Assembly (NCBI GenBank): GCA_963575745.1
Contig: CAUYUJ010017651.1
Location: forward strand, 149,001-213,000
Direction: 5' to 3'
Length of the DNA: 64,000 nt
Origin: Prorocentrum cordatum
Taxonomy: Eukaryota > Sar > Dinophyceae > Prorocentrales > Prorocentraceae
The translations under genes were made by a program, and so were the position numbers. Position 1 is the first letter of the stretch, and each line of letters starts with the position of its first letter. The notes beneath the pieces were generated by a model, which was not told where the DNA came from, did no database searches, and saw only the letters and a list, made by a program, of their open reading frames with translations. Below are positions 8,849 to 20,923 of the stretch, in pieces.

Positions 8849-10002
8849 CGGAGAGCTAGTTGGCAAGAAAAATCTCGACGGAACTTTTGGTGACTTTTGC
8901 TCGGTTGAAAATTTTGTTCTCGAAATTTGACCATTCGTTGGGGCTCTAGTATTTTTTTCCCGTGATATTCGATCTTATTCCCGCTCGCCATCTTGATCTC
9001 AGCTCGATCGGGTAACTTTGAAGGCCAAAAAGCACTCTGGCGGGAACGCCCGTTTCGAGTCATCTTGATACGCGCTGTCGGTTTTCTGAACATAACTCGA
9101 GCTCTAGGGCAGCTACAGAGCTGGCAAGCACAGCTAATGCATGCAGAATGATCAGGCGCGTTCGCCTGTTGAACCCAGAGGTCTGAACTCGGTCTGTGAG
9201 TCGAGCTAGGTCCGGAAACCTGTTCGTATTATTCGAGTCATCTTGACAGAAACTCTCGGTTTTCTGGTCTTAACTCGAGCTGTAAGACAGCTACAGAGCT
9301 GGCAAGCACACCTATCGCAGTCAGAATCATTAGGCGCGTTCGCCTGTCAAATCTAGAGGTCTGAACTCGGTCTGCTAGCCGAGCTAGGTCCGCAAACCTA
9401 TTCGTATTATTTGGGTCATCTTGATAGGCGCCCTCGGTTTTCTGTACTTAACTCGAGCCGTAGGGCAGCTACAGAGCTCGTAGTCACAGAAATCTATTGG
9501 AAATCACCAGGCGCCTTTGTTCGTTGACTCGAGAGCACTGAACTTGGCCTGCTGCCCGAGCTAGGTTCGCAAAACTATTCGTATTGTTCGAGTCATCCTG
9601 AGAAGTGCTGTCGGTATTTCGTGCTGGGGGGAGGCTACAGTGCTGCTGGGGACAGCAATCGATTTAGAGACATCAGGCGCATCCGCCTGCGGAGACCAGA
9701 GCTCGGAACTCGTCTGCTGCCCGAATTAGGTCTGCGAAACTACTGTATTGTTGGAGTCATCCTGAGAGGTGCTGTCAGTTTTCTGCACTCAACTCGGGCT
9801 GTAGGGGGGCTGCAGGGCTGGTAATGATAGAAGTCGACTCGCAGACATCAGACGCGTCCGCCTGTCGCATTGAGAGGACACAAAATATTTACTATGAGTC
9901 GGAATGTTGGTAGGTCCTCGGTGTTCTCAACTTCGTCGAGCTGGAAGCTCTACGAGTCTCCCGGCGGTAACCAAGGTTGACGGTTTACCGCCGGCGTCCA
10001 GT
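8849..10002 (+). repeat. Composite satellite array S6 (subfamily I)
   Basis: Fourth near-identical copy of the S2 type, with an intact stem-loop at about 9960-10002. The next array begins immediately with TTTGTTCTCGAAATTTGACC, so the first part of that leader is missing. Confidence 0.8.
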
Positions 10003-11166
10003 TTTGTTCTCGAAATTTGACCATTCGTTAGAGCTCTAGTATTTTTTCCCATGATATTCGATCTTATTCCCGCTCGCCATCTTGATCTCAGCTCGATCGG
10101 GTAACTTTGAAGGCCAAAAAGCGTCCCGGCGGGAACGACCGTTTCGACTCATCTTGATACGCGCTGTCGGTATTTTGTACTTAACTCGAGCTGTAGGGCA
10201 GCTACAGAGCTGGTAAGCACAGCTATCGCACTCAGAATTATCACGCGCGTTCGCCTGTTGAATCCAGAGGTCTCAACTTGGTCTGCCAGCCGAGCTAGGT
10301 CCGCAAACCTATTCGTATTATTCGAGTGATCTTGATAGACACTCTCGGTTTTCTGTACTCAACTCGAGCTTTAGGGCAGCTACAGTGCTGGTAAGCACAT
10401 CTATCGCACTCAGAATCATCACGCGCGTTCGCCTGTTGAATCCAGAGGTCTGAACTCGGTCTGCTAGCCGAGCTAGGTCCGCAAACCTATTCGTATTATT
10501 CGAGTCATCTTGATAGACGCTCTCGGTTTTCTGTACTTAACTCGAGCTGTAGGGAAGCTACAGGGCTCATTGTGACAGACATCGATGGGGAATCATCAGT
10601 CGCGTTCGTCAATCGAACCGAGAGCTCTGAACTCGACCTGCTGCCCGAGCTAGGTTCGCGAAACTGTTCGTATTGTCCGAATGATCTTGAGACGTGCTCT
10701 CAATTTTCTGCACTGAACTCGTGCTGGGGGAGGGCTACAGTGCTGCAGGTCACATATATCGATTTGCACACATCAGGCGCGTCTTTCGGTCGATTCCAGA
10801 GCTCGGAATTCGTTCTGCTGCTCGAACTAGGTTCGCAAAACTATTATATTATTCGAGTCGATACTTTCGGTTTTCTGCACTTAACTCGGGCTGTAGGGGG
10901 GCTTCAGGGCTGGGAATCACATGAGTGAATTCGCAGACATCAGACGCGCCCGCCTGTCGCATTCAGAGGTCTGAACTCGGTTTGATACTCGAACTGGGTT
11001 GCGAAACTGTTTGTTTTTTTGTTAGCGTTATCTTGAGAGGTCTGAAATCGCTTGGGCTTAAAAAATAGTCGTTCTTTGGAGTTTTTTTCCACAGTATATA
11101 TTGTCAGGGAGCTCTACGAGTCCCCCGGCGGTAAGAAAGGTTGACGGTTTACCGCCGGCGCCCAGT
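10003..11166 (+). repeat. Composite satellite array S7 (subfamily III)
   Basis: Leader truncated at its 5' end, about five monomers, then a tail with GAGGTCTGAAATCGCTTGGG and a short T-rich segment before TGTCAGGGAGCTCTACGAG and the stem-loop ending at 11166. Shares its particular order of monomer variants and its tail with S14. Confidence 0.75.
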
Positions 11167-12177
11167 ATAATGTCTAAAAAAATTGCAGAGAACGAATAGT
11201 TTTTCAGTCCAACTCGAGTATCAGACCGAGTTAAGGCCTCTGAATACGACAGACGGATGCGTCTGATGTCTCTGAATCGATTTATGTGATAACCCGCCCT
11301 GCAGCCTCTCTACAGCCCGAGTTAAGTGCAGAACGCCGACAGTAGCTCTCAAGATGACTCAAAGAATACGAACATTTTCGTGATTCTGGATCGTGCAGCA
11401 GACCGAGTTCAGAGCTCTCGATTCAGACAAACGCAACTGATGATTCTGGATCGGTTTCTGTAACTATCAGCCCTGTAACTGTCCTACAGCTCGAGTTAAG
11501 TACAGGAAACCGAGAGCGTCTATCAAGATGATTCGAATAATACGAATAGGTTTGCGGACCTGGCTCGGCTAGCAGACCGAGTTCAGACCTCTGGTCCGAA
11601 CAGCCGAACGCGCCTGATGATTCTGAGTGCGATAGGTGTGCTTGCAAGCACTGTAGCTGCTCTACAGCTCGACTTAAGTAGAAAATACCGACAACGCGTA
11701 TCAAGTTGACTCGAATAATACGAATAGGTTGGCGGACCTAGCTCGGGTAGCAGACCGAGTTCAGACATGGATTCAACAGGCGAACGCGCCTGATGATTCT
11801 GAGTGCAATAGGTGTGCTTACCAGCACTGTAGCTGCCCTACAGCTCGAGTTAAGTACAAAATACCGACAACGCGTATCAAGATGACTCGAAACGGCCGAT
11901 CCTGCCACCGTGCTTTTCGATAATTATATTCACCGGATCGATCTGAGATCAAGATGGCGAGCGGGAGTAAGATCGAATATCACGGGAAAAATACTAGAGC
12001 TCTAACGAATGGTCAAATTTCGAGAACAAAATTTTCAACCGACCAACAGTCACCAAAAGTTCCGTCGATATTTTCTTGCCAACTAGCTCTCCAGCGCTCC
12101 GGAATTACTCTAAAGCTTCCAGCAACAACTTGCTAAGGGAAGCTCTACGAGTTATTTGCTCAGGGAAGCTCTACGAG
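11167..12177 (-). repeat. Composite satellite array S8, inverted
   Basis: Reads as a satellite array only on the minus strand: the tail is at 11167 (reverse of a CTGCAATTTTTTT segment), the monomers run backwards, and the leader lies near 11900-12110, followed by reversed F1 pieces to 12177. It lacks the stem-loop that would sit at its 3' end, so its tail abuts the end of S7. This is the only full inverted array among the 26. Confidence 0.75.
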
Positions 12178-12301
12178 TACCTCGTAGAGCTCTTCGGCAT
12201 CGATGAGCTAGAGGAATTAGGGCGCGGAGTGCAGCTAGTACCTCGTTGAGCTCTTCGGCAGCGGTGAGCTAGAGGAATTCGGGCGCGGGGTGGAGCTAGT
12301 T
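12178..12301 (+). repeat. Two tandem F2 foldback microelements
   Basis: F2 is about 60 bp: ACCTCGTAGAGCTC, loop TTCGGCATCGAT, then GAGCTAGAGGAATT, then CCGGCGCGGGGTGGAGCTAGT. The CCTC-TAG-CTC arm pairs with GAGCTAGAGG. Two copies lie here in series, and both end in GCTAGT. Confidence 0.6.
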
Positions 12302-12553
12302 CCCGGAGAGCTCGCTGAGAGCTAAAGGGTTTAAGATTAGAAGCCGGACGGTGGTGGTGCCCGCCAGGAGCTTTTCCGCGGCGCTCCACGGTCGCCGCGG
12401 AAACTCCGGCGACCTGGCAGCGAGTCCGGGAGAGCTCCCGGCAAGCTTCCACACGTGTCTGCATGCGTGCAGGCACGCATGGAAGGCAGCGCTTCGGCAG
12501 CGCTGCAGGGAGCCCCCCGCAGCTTTCCAGGAAAGGTTTCTTCGCTCTCCGGG
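12302..12553 (+). mobile_element. Family B element (MITE-like), copy 1
   Basis: Bounded by perfect 10-bp inverted termini, CCCGGAGAGC (12302-12311) and GCTCTCCGGG (12544-12553), with TT on both outer sides. Inside are the conserved segment GATTAGAAGCCGGACGGTGG, a palindrome around CTGCATGCGTGCAGGCACGC and a GCAGCGCT hairpin. No coding capacity is evident. Frames on both strands here (12351-12596, 12171-12569) are read-through. Confidence 0.65.
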
Positions 12554-12775
12554 TTTTGGCCCCTACCAAGTGACTCGTAGAGCTGCCCTAAGCTAGTTGC
12601 TGGAAGCTTAAGAGTAATACCTCGTAGAGCTCTTCGACATCGATGAGCTAGAGGAATTCGGGCGCGGGCTGGAGCTAGTTGGCCGACCCGGCCCCGACGG
12701 ACAATGTGCGAACTTTGGGTCGGTAACTCGTAGAGCTTCCCTTAGCAAGTTATTGCTGGAAGCTAAGAGTAATTC
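12554..12775 (+). repeat. F1 and F2 microelement cluster
   Basis: Contains an F1 variant at about 12570-12617 with loop TAGCTAGTT, an F2 at 12618-12680 ending GGAGCTAGT, a short E/C-type start (TTGGCCGACCCGGCC, with ACAATGTGCGAACTTTGGG) and a second F1 at about 12726-12775. Confidence 0.55.
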
Positions 12776-13943
12776 CGGCGCGCCCCAGAGCTAGTTGGCA
12801 AGAAAAATCTCGACGGAACTTTTGCTGACTTTTGCTCGGTTGAAAATTTTGTTCTCAAAATTTGACCATTCGTTAGAGCTCTAGTATTTTTTCCCATGAT
12901 ATTCGATCTTATTCCCGCTCGCCATCTTGATCTCAGCTCGATCGGGTACCTTTTACTGTCAAAAAGCAGGCAGGCGGGATTGGCCGTTTCGAGTCATCTT
13001 GATACGCGCTGTCGGTGTTCTGAACATAACTCGAGCTTCGGGACAGCTACAGGGCCAGTAAGCACAGCTAATCGATGTAGAATGATCAGGCGCGTTCGCC
13101 TGTTGAACCCAGAGGCCTGAACTCGGTCTGCTAGCCGAGCTAGGTTCAAAAACCTATTCGTATTATCCGAGTCATCTTGACAGACGCTCTCGGTATTTTG
13201 TACTTAACTCGAGCTGTAGGGCAGCTACAGAGCTCATAGTCACAGAAATCGATTGGGAATCATCTTGCGCGTTCGTCTGTTGAATCGAGAGCTCTGAACT
13301 CGCCCTGCTGCCCGAGCTAGAATCGCGAAACTATTCGTATTGTTCAAATCATCTGAAGAGATACTGTCGCTTTCTAAACTTAACTCGGGCTGTAGGGGGC
13401 TACAGTGCTAGTGGGGACAGCAATCGATTTGGAGACATCAGGCGCGTCCGCCTGTGGAAGCCAGAGCTCGGAACTCGGCCTGCTGCCTGAACTCGGTCCG
13501 CGAACCTGTTCGTATTGTTCGAGTCATCCTGAAAGATGCTGTCGGCTTTCTGCACTTAACTCGGGCTGTAGGGGGGCTGCAGGGCTGGTAATCACAGGAA
13601 TCGATTCAGAGACATCAGACGCGTCCGCCTGTCGCATTCAGAGGCCTGAACTCGGTCTGATACTCGAGCTGGGTTTAGGAAACTATTCGTTTTGTTTGAG
13701 TTATCTTCAGAGGTGCTTTTGACTTGCGCACGTAACTCGGGCTGTAGCAGAGCTACAGAGCTCGTACAGAAGACAATCCAGAAGCATCAGGGGGCGTTCG
13801 GCTGTTGGATCGAGAGGTCTGAAATCGCTTGGGCTGGAAAACTATTCGCTCTCTGCAATTTATTTCTACATTATATATAGTCAGGAAGCTCTACAAGTCC
13901 CCCGGCGGTAAGGAAGGTTGACGGTTTACCGCCGGCGCCCAGT
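12776..13943 (+). repeat. Composite satellite array S9 (subfamily IV)
   Basis: Leader, about five monomers and an extra terminal monomer variant with CAGAAGACAATCCAGAAGC and TCGGCTGTTG-type bases; stem-loop ends at 13943. Very similar along its whole length to S17 (23142-24329); the frame 13405-13722 has a close counterpart at 23792-24109. These are satellite frames, not genes. Confidence 0.75.
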
Positions 13944-14029
13944 TGGACGAACTTCGTGAGAGATTTGAACATTCGTTTTGAGATCTGGTATTTAACTCGT
14001 AGAGCTGCCCTTAGCTAGTTATAGCTGGA
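13944..14029 (+). repeat. Family C fragment and F1
   Basis: About 50 bp of the family C body (GACGAACTTCGTGAGAGATT to TCTGGTATTT) broken by an F1 copy starting at about 13994. Confidence 0.5.
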
Positions 14030-15438
14030 AGCTAAGAGTAATTCCGGCGCGCTGGAGAGCTAGTTGGCTCGAAAAAAAAGAACTGAACTTTTCACAACTT
14101 TTGGTCGGTTGAAAATTATGTTCTCGAAATTTGACAATTCGTTAGAGCTCTAGTATTGTTTCCCGTGATATTCGATCTTATTCCCGCTCGCCATCTTGAT
14201 CTCAGCTCGATCGGGTAGATTTTACTGCCAAAAAGCACACTGGCGGGATCGGCCGTTTCGAGTCATCTTGATACACGTTGTCGGTATTTTGTACTTAACT
14301 CGAGCTCTAGGACAGCTACAGAGCTGGTAAGCACAGCTATCGCACTTAGAATCATCAGGCGCGCTCGCCTGTTGAATCCATAGGTCTGAACTCGGTCTGC
14401 TAGCCGAGCTAGGTCCGCAAACCTATTCGTATTATTCGAGACAACTTGATACACGTTGTCGGTATTTTCTACTTAACTCGAGCTGTAGGGCAGCTACATT
14501 GCGGGTAAGCACACCTATCGCACTCAGAATCATGAGGCGCGTTCGCCTGTTGAACCCATAGGTCTGAACTCGGTCTGCTAGCCGAGCTAGGCCCGCAAAT
14601 CTATTTGTATTATTCGAATCAACTTGATACCCGTTGTCGGTATTTTCTACTTAACTCGAGCTGTAGGGCAGTTACAGTGCTGGTAAGCACACCTATCGCA
14701 CTCAGAATCATCAGGCGCGTTCGTCTGTTCAATCGATGGGTCTGAACTCGGTCTGCTAGCCGAGCTAGGTTCGCAAACCTATTCGTATTATTCGAGTCAA
14801 CTTGACACACGCTCTCGGTATTTTCTGTACTTAACTCGAGATGTAGGCAGCTACAGAGCTTACAGTCACAGAAATCGATTGAGAATTATCGGGCGCGTTT
14901 GTCTGTTGTATCGAGAGCTCTGAACTCGGCCTGCTGCCCGAGCTAGGTTCGCGAAACTATTTGTATTGTCCGAATCATCGTGAAAAGTGCTCTCAATTTT
15001 CTGCACTCAGCTCGTGCTGGGGGAGGGCTACAGTGCTGCGGGTTATAGAAATCGATTTGCACACATCAGGCGCGTTCGTTGGTCGATTCGAGAGCTCAGA
15101 ACTTGGTCTGCTGCTCGAAACAGGTCTGCGCAACTATCATATTATTCGAGTTATCCTGAGAGATGCTGTCGGACTTAACTCGGGCTGTAGGGGGGCTGCA
15201 GGGCTGGTAATCACATGAGTCGATTCGCAGACATCAGACGCGTCCGCCTGTCGCATTGAGAGGTCTGAACTCGGTCTGATCAGACGCGTCCGCTTGTCGC
15301 ATTCAGAGGTCAAAACATATTCACTATAAGTCAGAATGTTGGTAGGTGCTCTCGGTTTTCTCAACTTAAGTCGAGCTTGGAAGCTCTACGAGTTCCCCGG
15401 CGGTAACCAAGGTGGACGGTTTACCGCCGGCGCCCAGT
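14030..15438 (+). repeat. Composite satellite array S10 (subfamily II)
   Basis: About six monomers; same leader type (AAAAAAAAGAACTGAAC) and monomer order as S4, including the GGGCTACAGTGCTGCGGGTT variant. The stem-loop ends at 15438 and carries GGTGGACGG instead of GGTTGACGG in its loop. Confidence 0.75.
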
Positions 15439-15680
15439 TTCGCACTTGTAGTGGGATATTTCGCGTTCGCTCGCTAATCCTGAGGCATGTAGGCGCAGTA
15501 TTACTATCAAAACACTTGGCGAAACCGTCTCTGTATAAAAAACCAAAACCGTGATTTTTCGAGTTTTTGGATATTGCTGCAAACTCTTTCAGGATCTGCA
15601 CAGGGAAGCGCCATACGAGAAAAGGGCTCTACGAGGGCCCCGGCGGTAACCTGGTTGACGGTTTACCGCCGGTTCCCAGT
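15439..15680 (+). repeat. Family C element, copy 1
   Basis: Begins TTCGCACTTGTAGTGGG, continues with CAGTATTACTATCAAAACAC and TTGGCGAAACCGTC, and ends in GAGGGCCCCGGCGGTAACC, loop TGGTTGAC, TTTACCGCCGG, TTCCCAGT. It shares the stem-loop terminus with the satellites but has an unrelated body. The loop reads CTGG where the satellite copies read CAAGG. Confidence 0.6.
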
Positions 15681-16681
15681 TCCGGCGCGCTGGAGAGCTA
15701 GTTGGCAAGAAAAATCTCGACGGAACTTTTTGTGACTTTTGGTCGGTTGAAAAATTTGTTCTCGAAATTTGACTATTCGTTAGAGCTCTAGTATTTTTTC
15801 CCGTGATATTCGATCTTATTTTCGCTCGCCATCTTGATCTCAGCTCGATCGGGTAACTTTGAAGGCCAAAAAGCACTCTGGCGGGATCGGCCGTTTCGAG
15901 TCATCTTGCTATGCGCTGACGGTTTTATGAACATAACTCGAGCTCTAGGGCAGCTACAGAGCTGGTAAGCACAGCTAATGCATGCAGAATGATCAGGCGC
16001 GTTCGCCTGTTGAACCCATAGGTCTGAACTCGGTCTGTGAGCCGAGCTAGGTTCGGAAACCTGTTCGTATTATTCGAGTCATCTTGACAGAAACTCTCGG
16101 TTGTCTGTACTTACCTCGAGCTGTAGAACAGCTACAGAGCTGATATTTACAATAAACTGATTCAGAATCGTCAGTTGCGTTTGTCTGTCGAATCCAGAGC
16201 TCTGAACTCGGTCTTCTGCTCGATCTAGAATCGCGAAATTATTCGTATTGGTCGAGTCATCTTGAGAAGTGCTCTCGGTTTTCTTCACTCAACTTCCGAT
16301 GAGAGGGGGCTACAGTGCTTGTTGTCACAGGAATCGATTTAAAGAGATCATGCGCGTCCGTCTGTCGAATCCAGAGCTTTGAACTCGGTCTTCTGCCCGA
16401 ACTAGGTTCGCGAAACTATTGTATTGTTCGAGTCAGCCTGAGAGATGCTGTCGGTTTTCTGCAATGACCTCAGGCTGTAGGGAAGCTGCGGGGCTGGTAA
16501 TGACAGGAGTCGATTCGCAGAGATCAGACGCGTCCGCTTGTCGCATTCAGAGGTCAAAACTATTCACTATAAGTCAGAATGTTGGTAAGTGCTGTCGGTT
16601 TTCTCAACTTAAGTCGAGCTTGGAAACTCTACGAGTTCCCCGGCGGTAACCAAGGTTGACGGTTTACCGCCGGCGCCCAGT
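15681..16681 (+). repeat. Composite satellite array S11 (subfamily VI)
   Basis: About five monomers with the ATATTTACAATAAACTGATTC variant; tail CACTATAAGTCAGAATGTTGG; stem-loop ends at 16681. Resembles S12, S13, S18 and S20. Confidence 0.75.
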
Positions 16682-17700
16682 AACTCGTAGAGCTCCCCTT
16701 AGCAAGTAATTGCTGGAAGCCAAGAGTAATTCCGGCGCGCCCCAGAGCTAGTTGGCAAGAAACATCTCGACGGTACTTTTGACAACTTTTGGTCGGTTGA
16801 AAATTTTGTTCTCAAGCTTTGACCATTCGTTAGAGCTCTAGAATTTTTTCCTGTGATATTCGATCTCATTCTCGCTCGTCATCTTGATCTCAGCTCGATC
16901 GGGTGAATATTACTATCGAAAGCACTCTGGCGGGATCGGCCGTTTTGAGTCATCTGGATATGCGCTGACGGTTTTCTGAACATAAGTCGAGCTCTAGGGC
17001 AGCTACAGAGCTGGTGAGCACAGCTAATGCATGCAGAATGATCAGGCGCTTTCGCCTGTTGAACCCAGAGGTCTGAACTCGGTCTGCTAGCCGAGCTAGG
17101 TCCGCAAACCTGTTCGTATTTTTCGAGTCATCTTGACAGAAACTTTCGGTTTTCTGCACTGAACTCGAGCTGTAGGTCAGCTACAGAGCTGATATTTACA
17201 GGCACCAATTCAGAATCATCAGTTCCGTCTGTCTGTCGAATCCAGAGCTCTGAACTCGGTCTGCTGCCCGATCTAGAATCACGAAACTATTCGTATCGTT
17301 CGAGTCTCTTGCAGGATGCTGTCGGTTATCTGGACTTAACTCGGGCTGTAGGGGGGCTGCATGGCTCGCATTCACTGGAATCGATTTGAAGACATCAGGC
17401 GCGTTCGCCTGTCGAATACAGAGCTGTGAACTCTGCCTGCTGCCCGAACTAGGTCTGCGAAACAATAGTCGGTTTTCTGCACTTAACTCGGGCTGTAGGG
17501 GGGCTGCAGGGCTGGTAATGACAGGAGTCGAGTCGCAGACATCAGACGCGTCCCTCTGTTGCATTCAGAGGTCAAAAACTATTCACTATAAGTCAGATTG
17601 TTGGTAAGTGCTGTCAGTTTTCTCAACTTAAGTCGAGTTAGGAAGCTCTACGAGTCTCCCGGCGGTAACCAAGGTTGACGGTTTACCGCCGGCGCCCAGT
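16682..17700 (+). repeat. F1 plus composite satellite array S12 (subfamily VI)
   Basis: F1 at 16682-16731, then leader, about four and a half monomers and a stem-loop ending at 17700. One monomer near 17460 has lost part of its 3' end (GAAACAATAGTCGG joins two monomers out of step). Confidence 0.7.
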
Positions 17701-18072
17701 AACTCGTAGAGCTTCCCTTAGCAAGTTATACCTCGCACCGCTCGTCGGCATCGATGAGCTACAGGAATAACTTGTAGAGCTTCCCTGAGCAAGTTATTGC
17801 TGGAAGCTTCAGAGTACCTCGTAGAGCTTTTCGGCATCAATGAGCTAGAGGAATTCCGGCGCGGAGTGGAGCAAGTACCTCGTAGAGCTCTTCGGCATCG
17901 ATGAGCTCGAGGAATTCCGGCGCGGTGTGCAGCTAGTAACTCGTAGAGCTTCCCTCAGCAAGTTATTGCTGGAAGCTTGAGAGTAATTCCGGAGCGCTGG
18001 AGAGCTAGTTGGCAAGAAAAATGACTCGTAGAGCTTCCTTAGCAAGTTATTGCTGGAAGCTAAGAGTAATTC
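17701..18072 (+). repeat. Dense cluster of F1 and F2 microelements
   Basis: Alternating F1 halves, F2 copies (17820-17877, 17877-17938) and complete F1 copies (about 17767-17815, 17938-17989, 18023-18072). One F2 is interrupted after GAGCTACAGGAATAAC by F1. No gene is visible; the minus-strand frame 17845-18045 is read-through. Confidence 0.6.
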
Positions 18073-19054
18073 CGGCGCGCCCCAGAGCTAGTTGGCTCGA
18101 AAAATCTCGACTGAACTTTTGACAACTTTTGGTCGGTTGAAAATTTTGTTCTCGAAATTTGACAATTCGTTAGAGCTCTAGTATTTTTTCCCGTGATATT
18201 CGATCTTATTTCCGCTCGCCATCTGGATCTCAGCTCGATCGGGTGAATATTACTGTCGAAAAGCACTGTGGCGGGATCGGTCGTTTCGAGTCATCTTGAT
18301 ACACGGTGACGGTTTTCTCAAGATAACTCGAGCTTCAGACCAGCTACAGAGCTGATCAGCACAGCTTATGGATCCAGAATGATCAGGCGCGTTCGCCTGT
18401 TGAACCCAGAGGTCTGAACTCGATCTGCTAGCCGAGCTAGGTCCGCAAACCTATTCGTATTATTCGAGTCATCTTGACAGACGCTCTCGGTTTTCTGCAC
18501 TAAACTCGAGCTACAGCATAGCTACAGAGCTGATATTTACAGGAACTGATTCAGAATCATCAGTTGCGTTTGTCTGTCGAATCCAGAGCTCTGAACTCGG
18601 TTTGCTGCCCGATCTAGAATCACAAAATTATTCGTATTGGTCGAGTCATCTTGAGGAGTGCTATCGGTTTTCTCCACTCAACTCGCGCTGAGGGGGGCTA
18701 CAGTGCTTGTTGTCACAGGAATCGATTTAAAGAGATCAGGCGTGTCCGCCTGTCGAATCCAGAGCTCGGAACTCGGTCTGCTGCCCGAACTTCTGCATAA
18801 TTATTCTATTGTTCGAGTCATCCTGAGAGGTGCTGTCGGTTTTCCGCACTCAACTCGGGCTGTAGGGGTGGTAATGAAGAGTCGATTCGCAGACATCAGA
18901 CGCGCCTGCCTGTCGCATTCAGAGGTCAACATATATTCACTATGAGTCGGAATGTTGGTAGGTGCTGTCGGTTTTCTCAACTGAAGTCGAGCTAGGAAGC
19001 TCTACGAGTCCCCCGGCGGTAACCAAGGTTGACGGTTTACCGCCGGCGCCCAGT
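18073..19054 (+). repeat. Composite satellite array S13 (subfamily VI)
   Basis: Leader, about four monomers and a shortened last monomer (GTAGGGGTGGTAATGAAGAG); stem-loop ends at 19054. The next array begins immediately with TCTCGACGG, so its leader lacks the first 40 bp. Confidence 0.75.
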
Positions 19055-20246
19055 CTCGACGGATCTTTTGGTGACTTTTGGTCGGTTGAAAATTTTGTTC
19101 TCGAAATTTGACAATTCGTTAGAGCTCTAGTATTTTTTCCCGTGATATTCGATCTTATTCCCGCTCGCCATCTTGATCTCAGCTCGATCGGGTAGATTTT
19201 ACTGCCAAAAAGCGTCCCGGCGGGAACGACCATTTCGAGTTATCTTGATACGCGTTGTCGGTATTTTGTTCTTAAATTGAGCTGGAGGGCAGCTACAGAG
19301 CTGGTAAGCACACCTATCGCATTCAGAATTATCAGGCGCGTTCGCCTGTTGAATCCAGAGGTCTGAACTCGGTCTGCTAGCCGAGCTAGGTCCGCAAACC
19401 TATTCGTATCATTCGAGTCGTCTTCACAGACGCTCTCGGTTTTCTGTACTTATCTCGAGCTACAGGCCAGCTACAGAGCTGGTAAGCACACCTATCGCAT
19501 TCAGAATTATCAGGCGCGTTCGCCTGTCGAATCCAGAGGTCTGAACTCGGTCTGCTAGCCGAGCTAGGTCCGCAAACCTATTCGTATTATCCGAGTCGTC
19601 TTGTCAGACGCTCTCGGTTTCTGTACTTAACTCGAGCTTTAGGGCAGCTACAGGGCTCATTGTCACAGACGTCGATGGGGAATCATCAGTCGCGTTCGTC
19701 TATTGAACCGAGAGCTCTGAACTCGGCCTGCTGCCCGAGCTAGGTTCGCGAAGCTATTCGTATTGTCCGAATCATCTTGAGAAGTGCTCTAAATTTTCTG
19801 CACTGAACTCGTGCTGGGGGAAGGCTGCAGTGCTGCGGGTCACAGATATCGATTCGCACACATCAGGCGCGTCTGTTGGTCGATTCCAGAGCTCGGAACT
19901 CGGTTCTAGGTTCGCGAAACTATTTTATTATCCGAGTCGATATTCTCGGTTTTCTGTACTTAACTCGGGCTGTAGGGAAGCTGCAGGGCTGGGAATCACA
20001 TGAGTGGATTCGCAGACGTCAGACGCGCCCGCCTGTCGCATTCAGAGGTCGGAACTCGGTTCGATGCTCGAACTGGGTTGCGAAACTGTTTCTTTTTTTT
20101 GTTAGAGTCATCTTGAGAGGTCTGAAATCGCTTGGGCTGAACATTTAGTCGTTCTTTGGAGTTTTTTTCCAGACTATATACTGTCAGGAAGCTCTACGAG
20201 TCCCCCGGCGGTAAGAAAGGTTGACGGTTTACCGCCAGCGCCCAGT
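19055..20246 (+). repeat. Composite satellite array S14 (subfamily III)
   Basis: Two nearly identical consecutive monomers (about 19240-19590), then the same variant order and tail as S7. The stem-loop at 20201-20246 has a right arm mutated to ACCGCCAGC, which breaks one pair. Confidence 0.75.
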
Positions 20247-20583
20247 TGGCCAACCCGGCCCGGGCGGACAATGTGGTGACCTGGGGTCGGTTTTTCGAAG
20301 ATGGCGAGAGATATTGAAATTTGTTTTGCAAATTTGAATTTCTATTCTATGCCTTGAATCATGACGCTTTCAATGGTGCAATTCTCAGGGCCCTAGCTGC
20401 ATTATTCCGAGGAAAAGACAAGGGGGAACGATCATTGTGTACGACCGAAGAAAGATGTCTTTATGTTTGGAGCTAGTATGCAGAGGTTTTTTCTGCTGTC
20501 ATGTCGGAAGCGACCAGGTCTATGCAGAGCTCTACGAGGGTCCCGGCGGTAACCTGGTTGACGGTTCATCGCCGGTTCCCAGT
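20247..20583 (+). repeat. Family D element, copy 1
   Basis: About 340 bp: TTGGCCAACCCGGCC start, then CGAAGATGGCGAGAGATATT, ATTCTCAGGGCCCTAGCTGC and GTGTACGACCGAAGAAAG, ending in the stem-loop with TTCCCAGT. A close copy is at 26292-26652 and an inverted one at 33452-33783. No coding frame is shared by the copies. Confidence 0.6.
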
Positions 20584-20923
20584 CGGTCGACCCGGCCAGA
20601 AAGGACAAAGTGATGACTTTTGAGTGGTTTTGCGAATATTTTTGAAAGATATTTGACAATTGATTTTGAGAAAGCAGATTTTTCGCACCTGTAGTGGGTT
20701 ATTTCGCGTCTGCCAGTAAAATTTTGTGGCCTATAGGTGCAGTATTACTATCAAAACACTTGGCGGAACCGTCCTTGGATAAAAACATAAAAACGTGATT
20801 TTTCGAGTTTTTTGTTCTCGCTCCAGAAGCTTTCTCCATATGTTTCGACGATCGCCGCGCAAGAAAAGAGCTCTACGAGGTTCCCGGCGGTGACCAGGTT
20901 GACGGTTTACCGCCGGTTCCAGT
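20584..20923 (+). repeat. Family C element, copy 2
   Basis: Full-length body including GGAACCGTCCTTGGATAAAA and GTGATTTTTCGAGTTTTTTG. The terminal stem-loop reads GGCGGTGACC in the left arm and GGTTTACCGCC in the right, a G-T wobble state between the two main stem types. Confidence 0.6.

Noticed and set aside
12171-12569. Arg/Pro-rich frames of 80-190 codons in the family B elements (also 27.2-28.7 and 33.6-34.8 kb)
   Set aside because: Open frames exist on both strands of a palindromic GC-rich repeat, and no shared product is preserved between copies.
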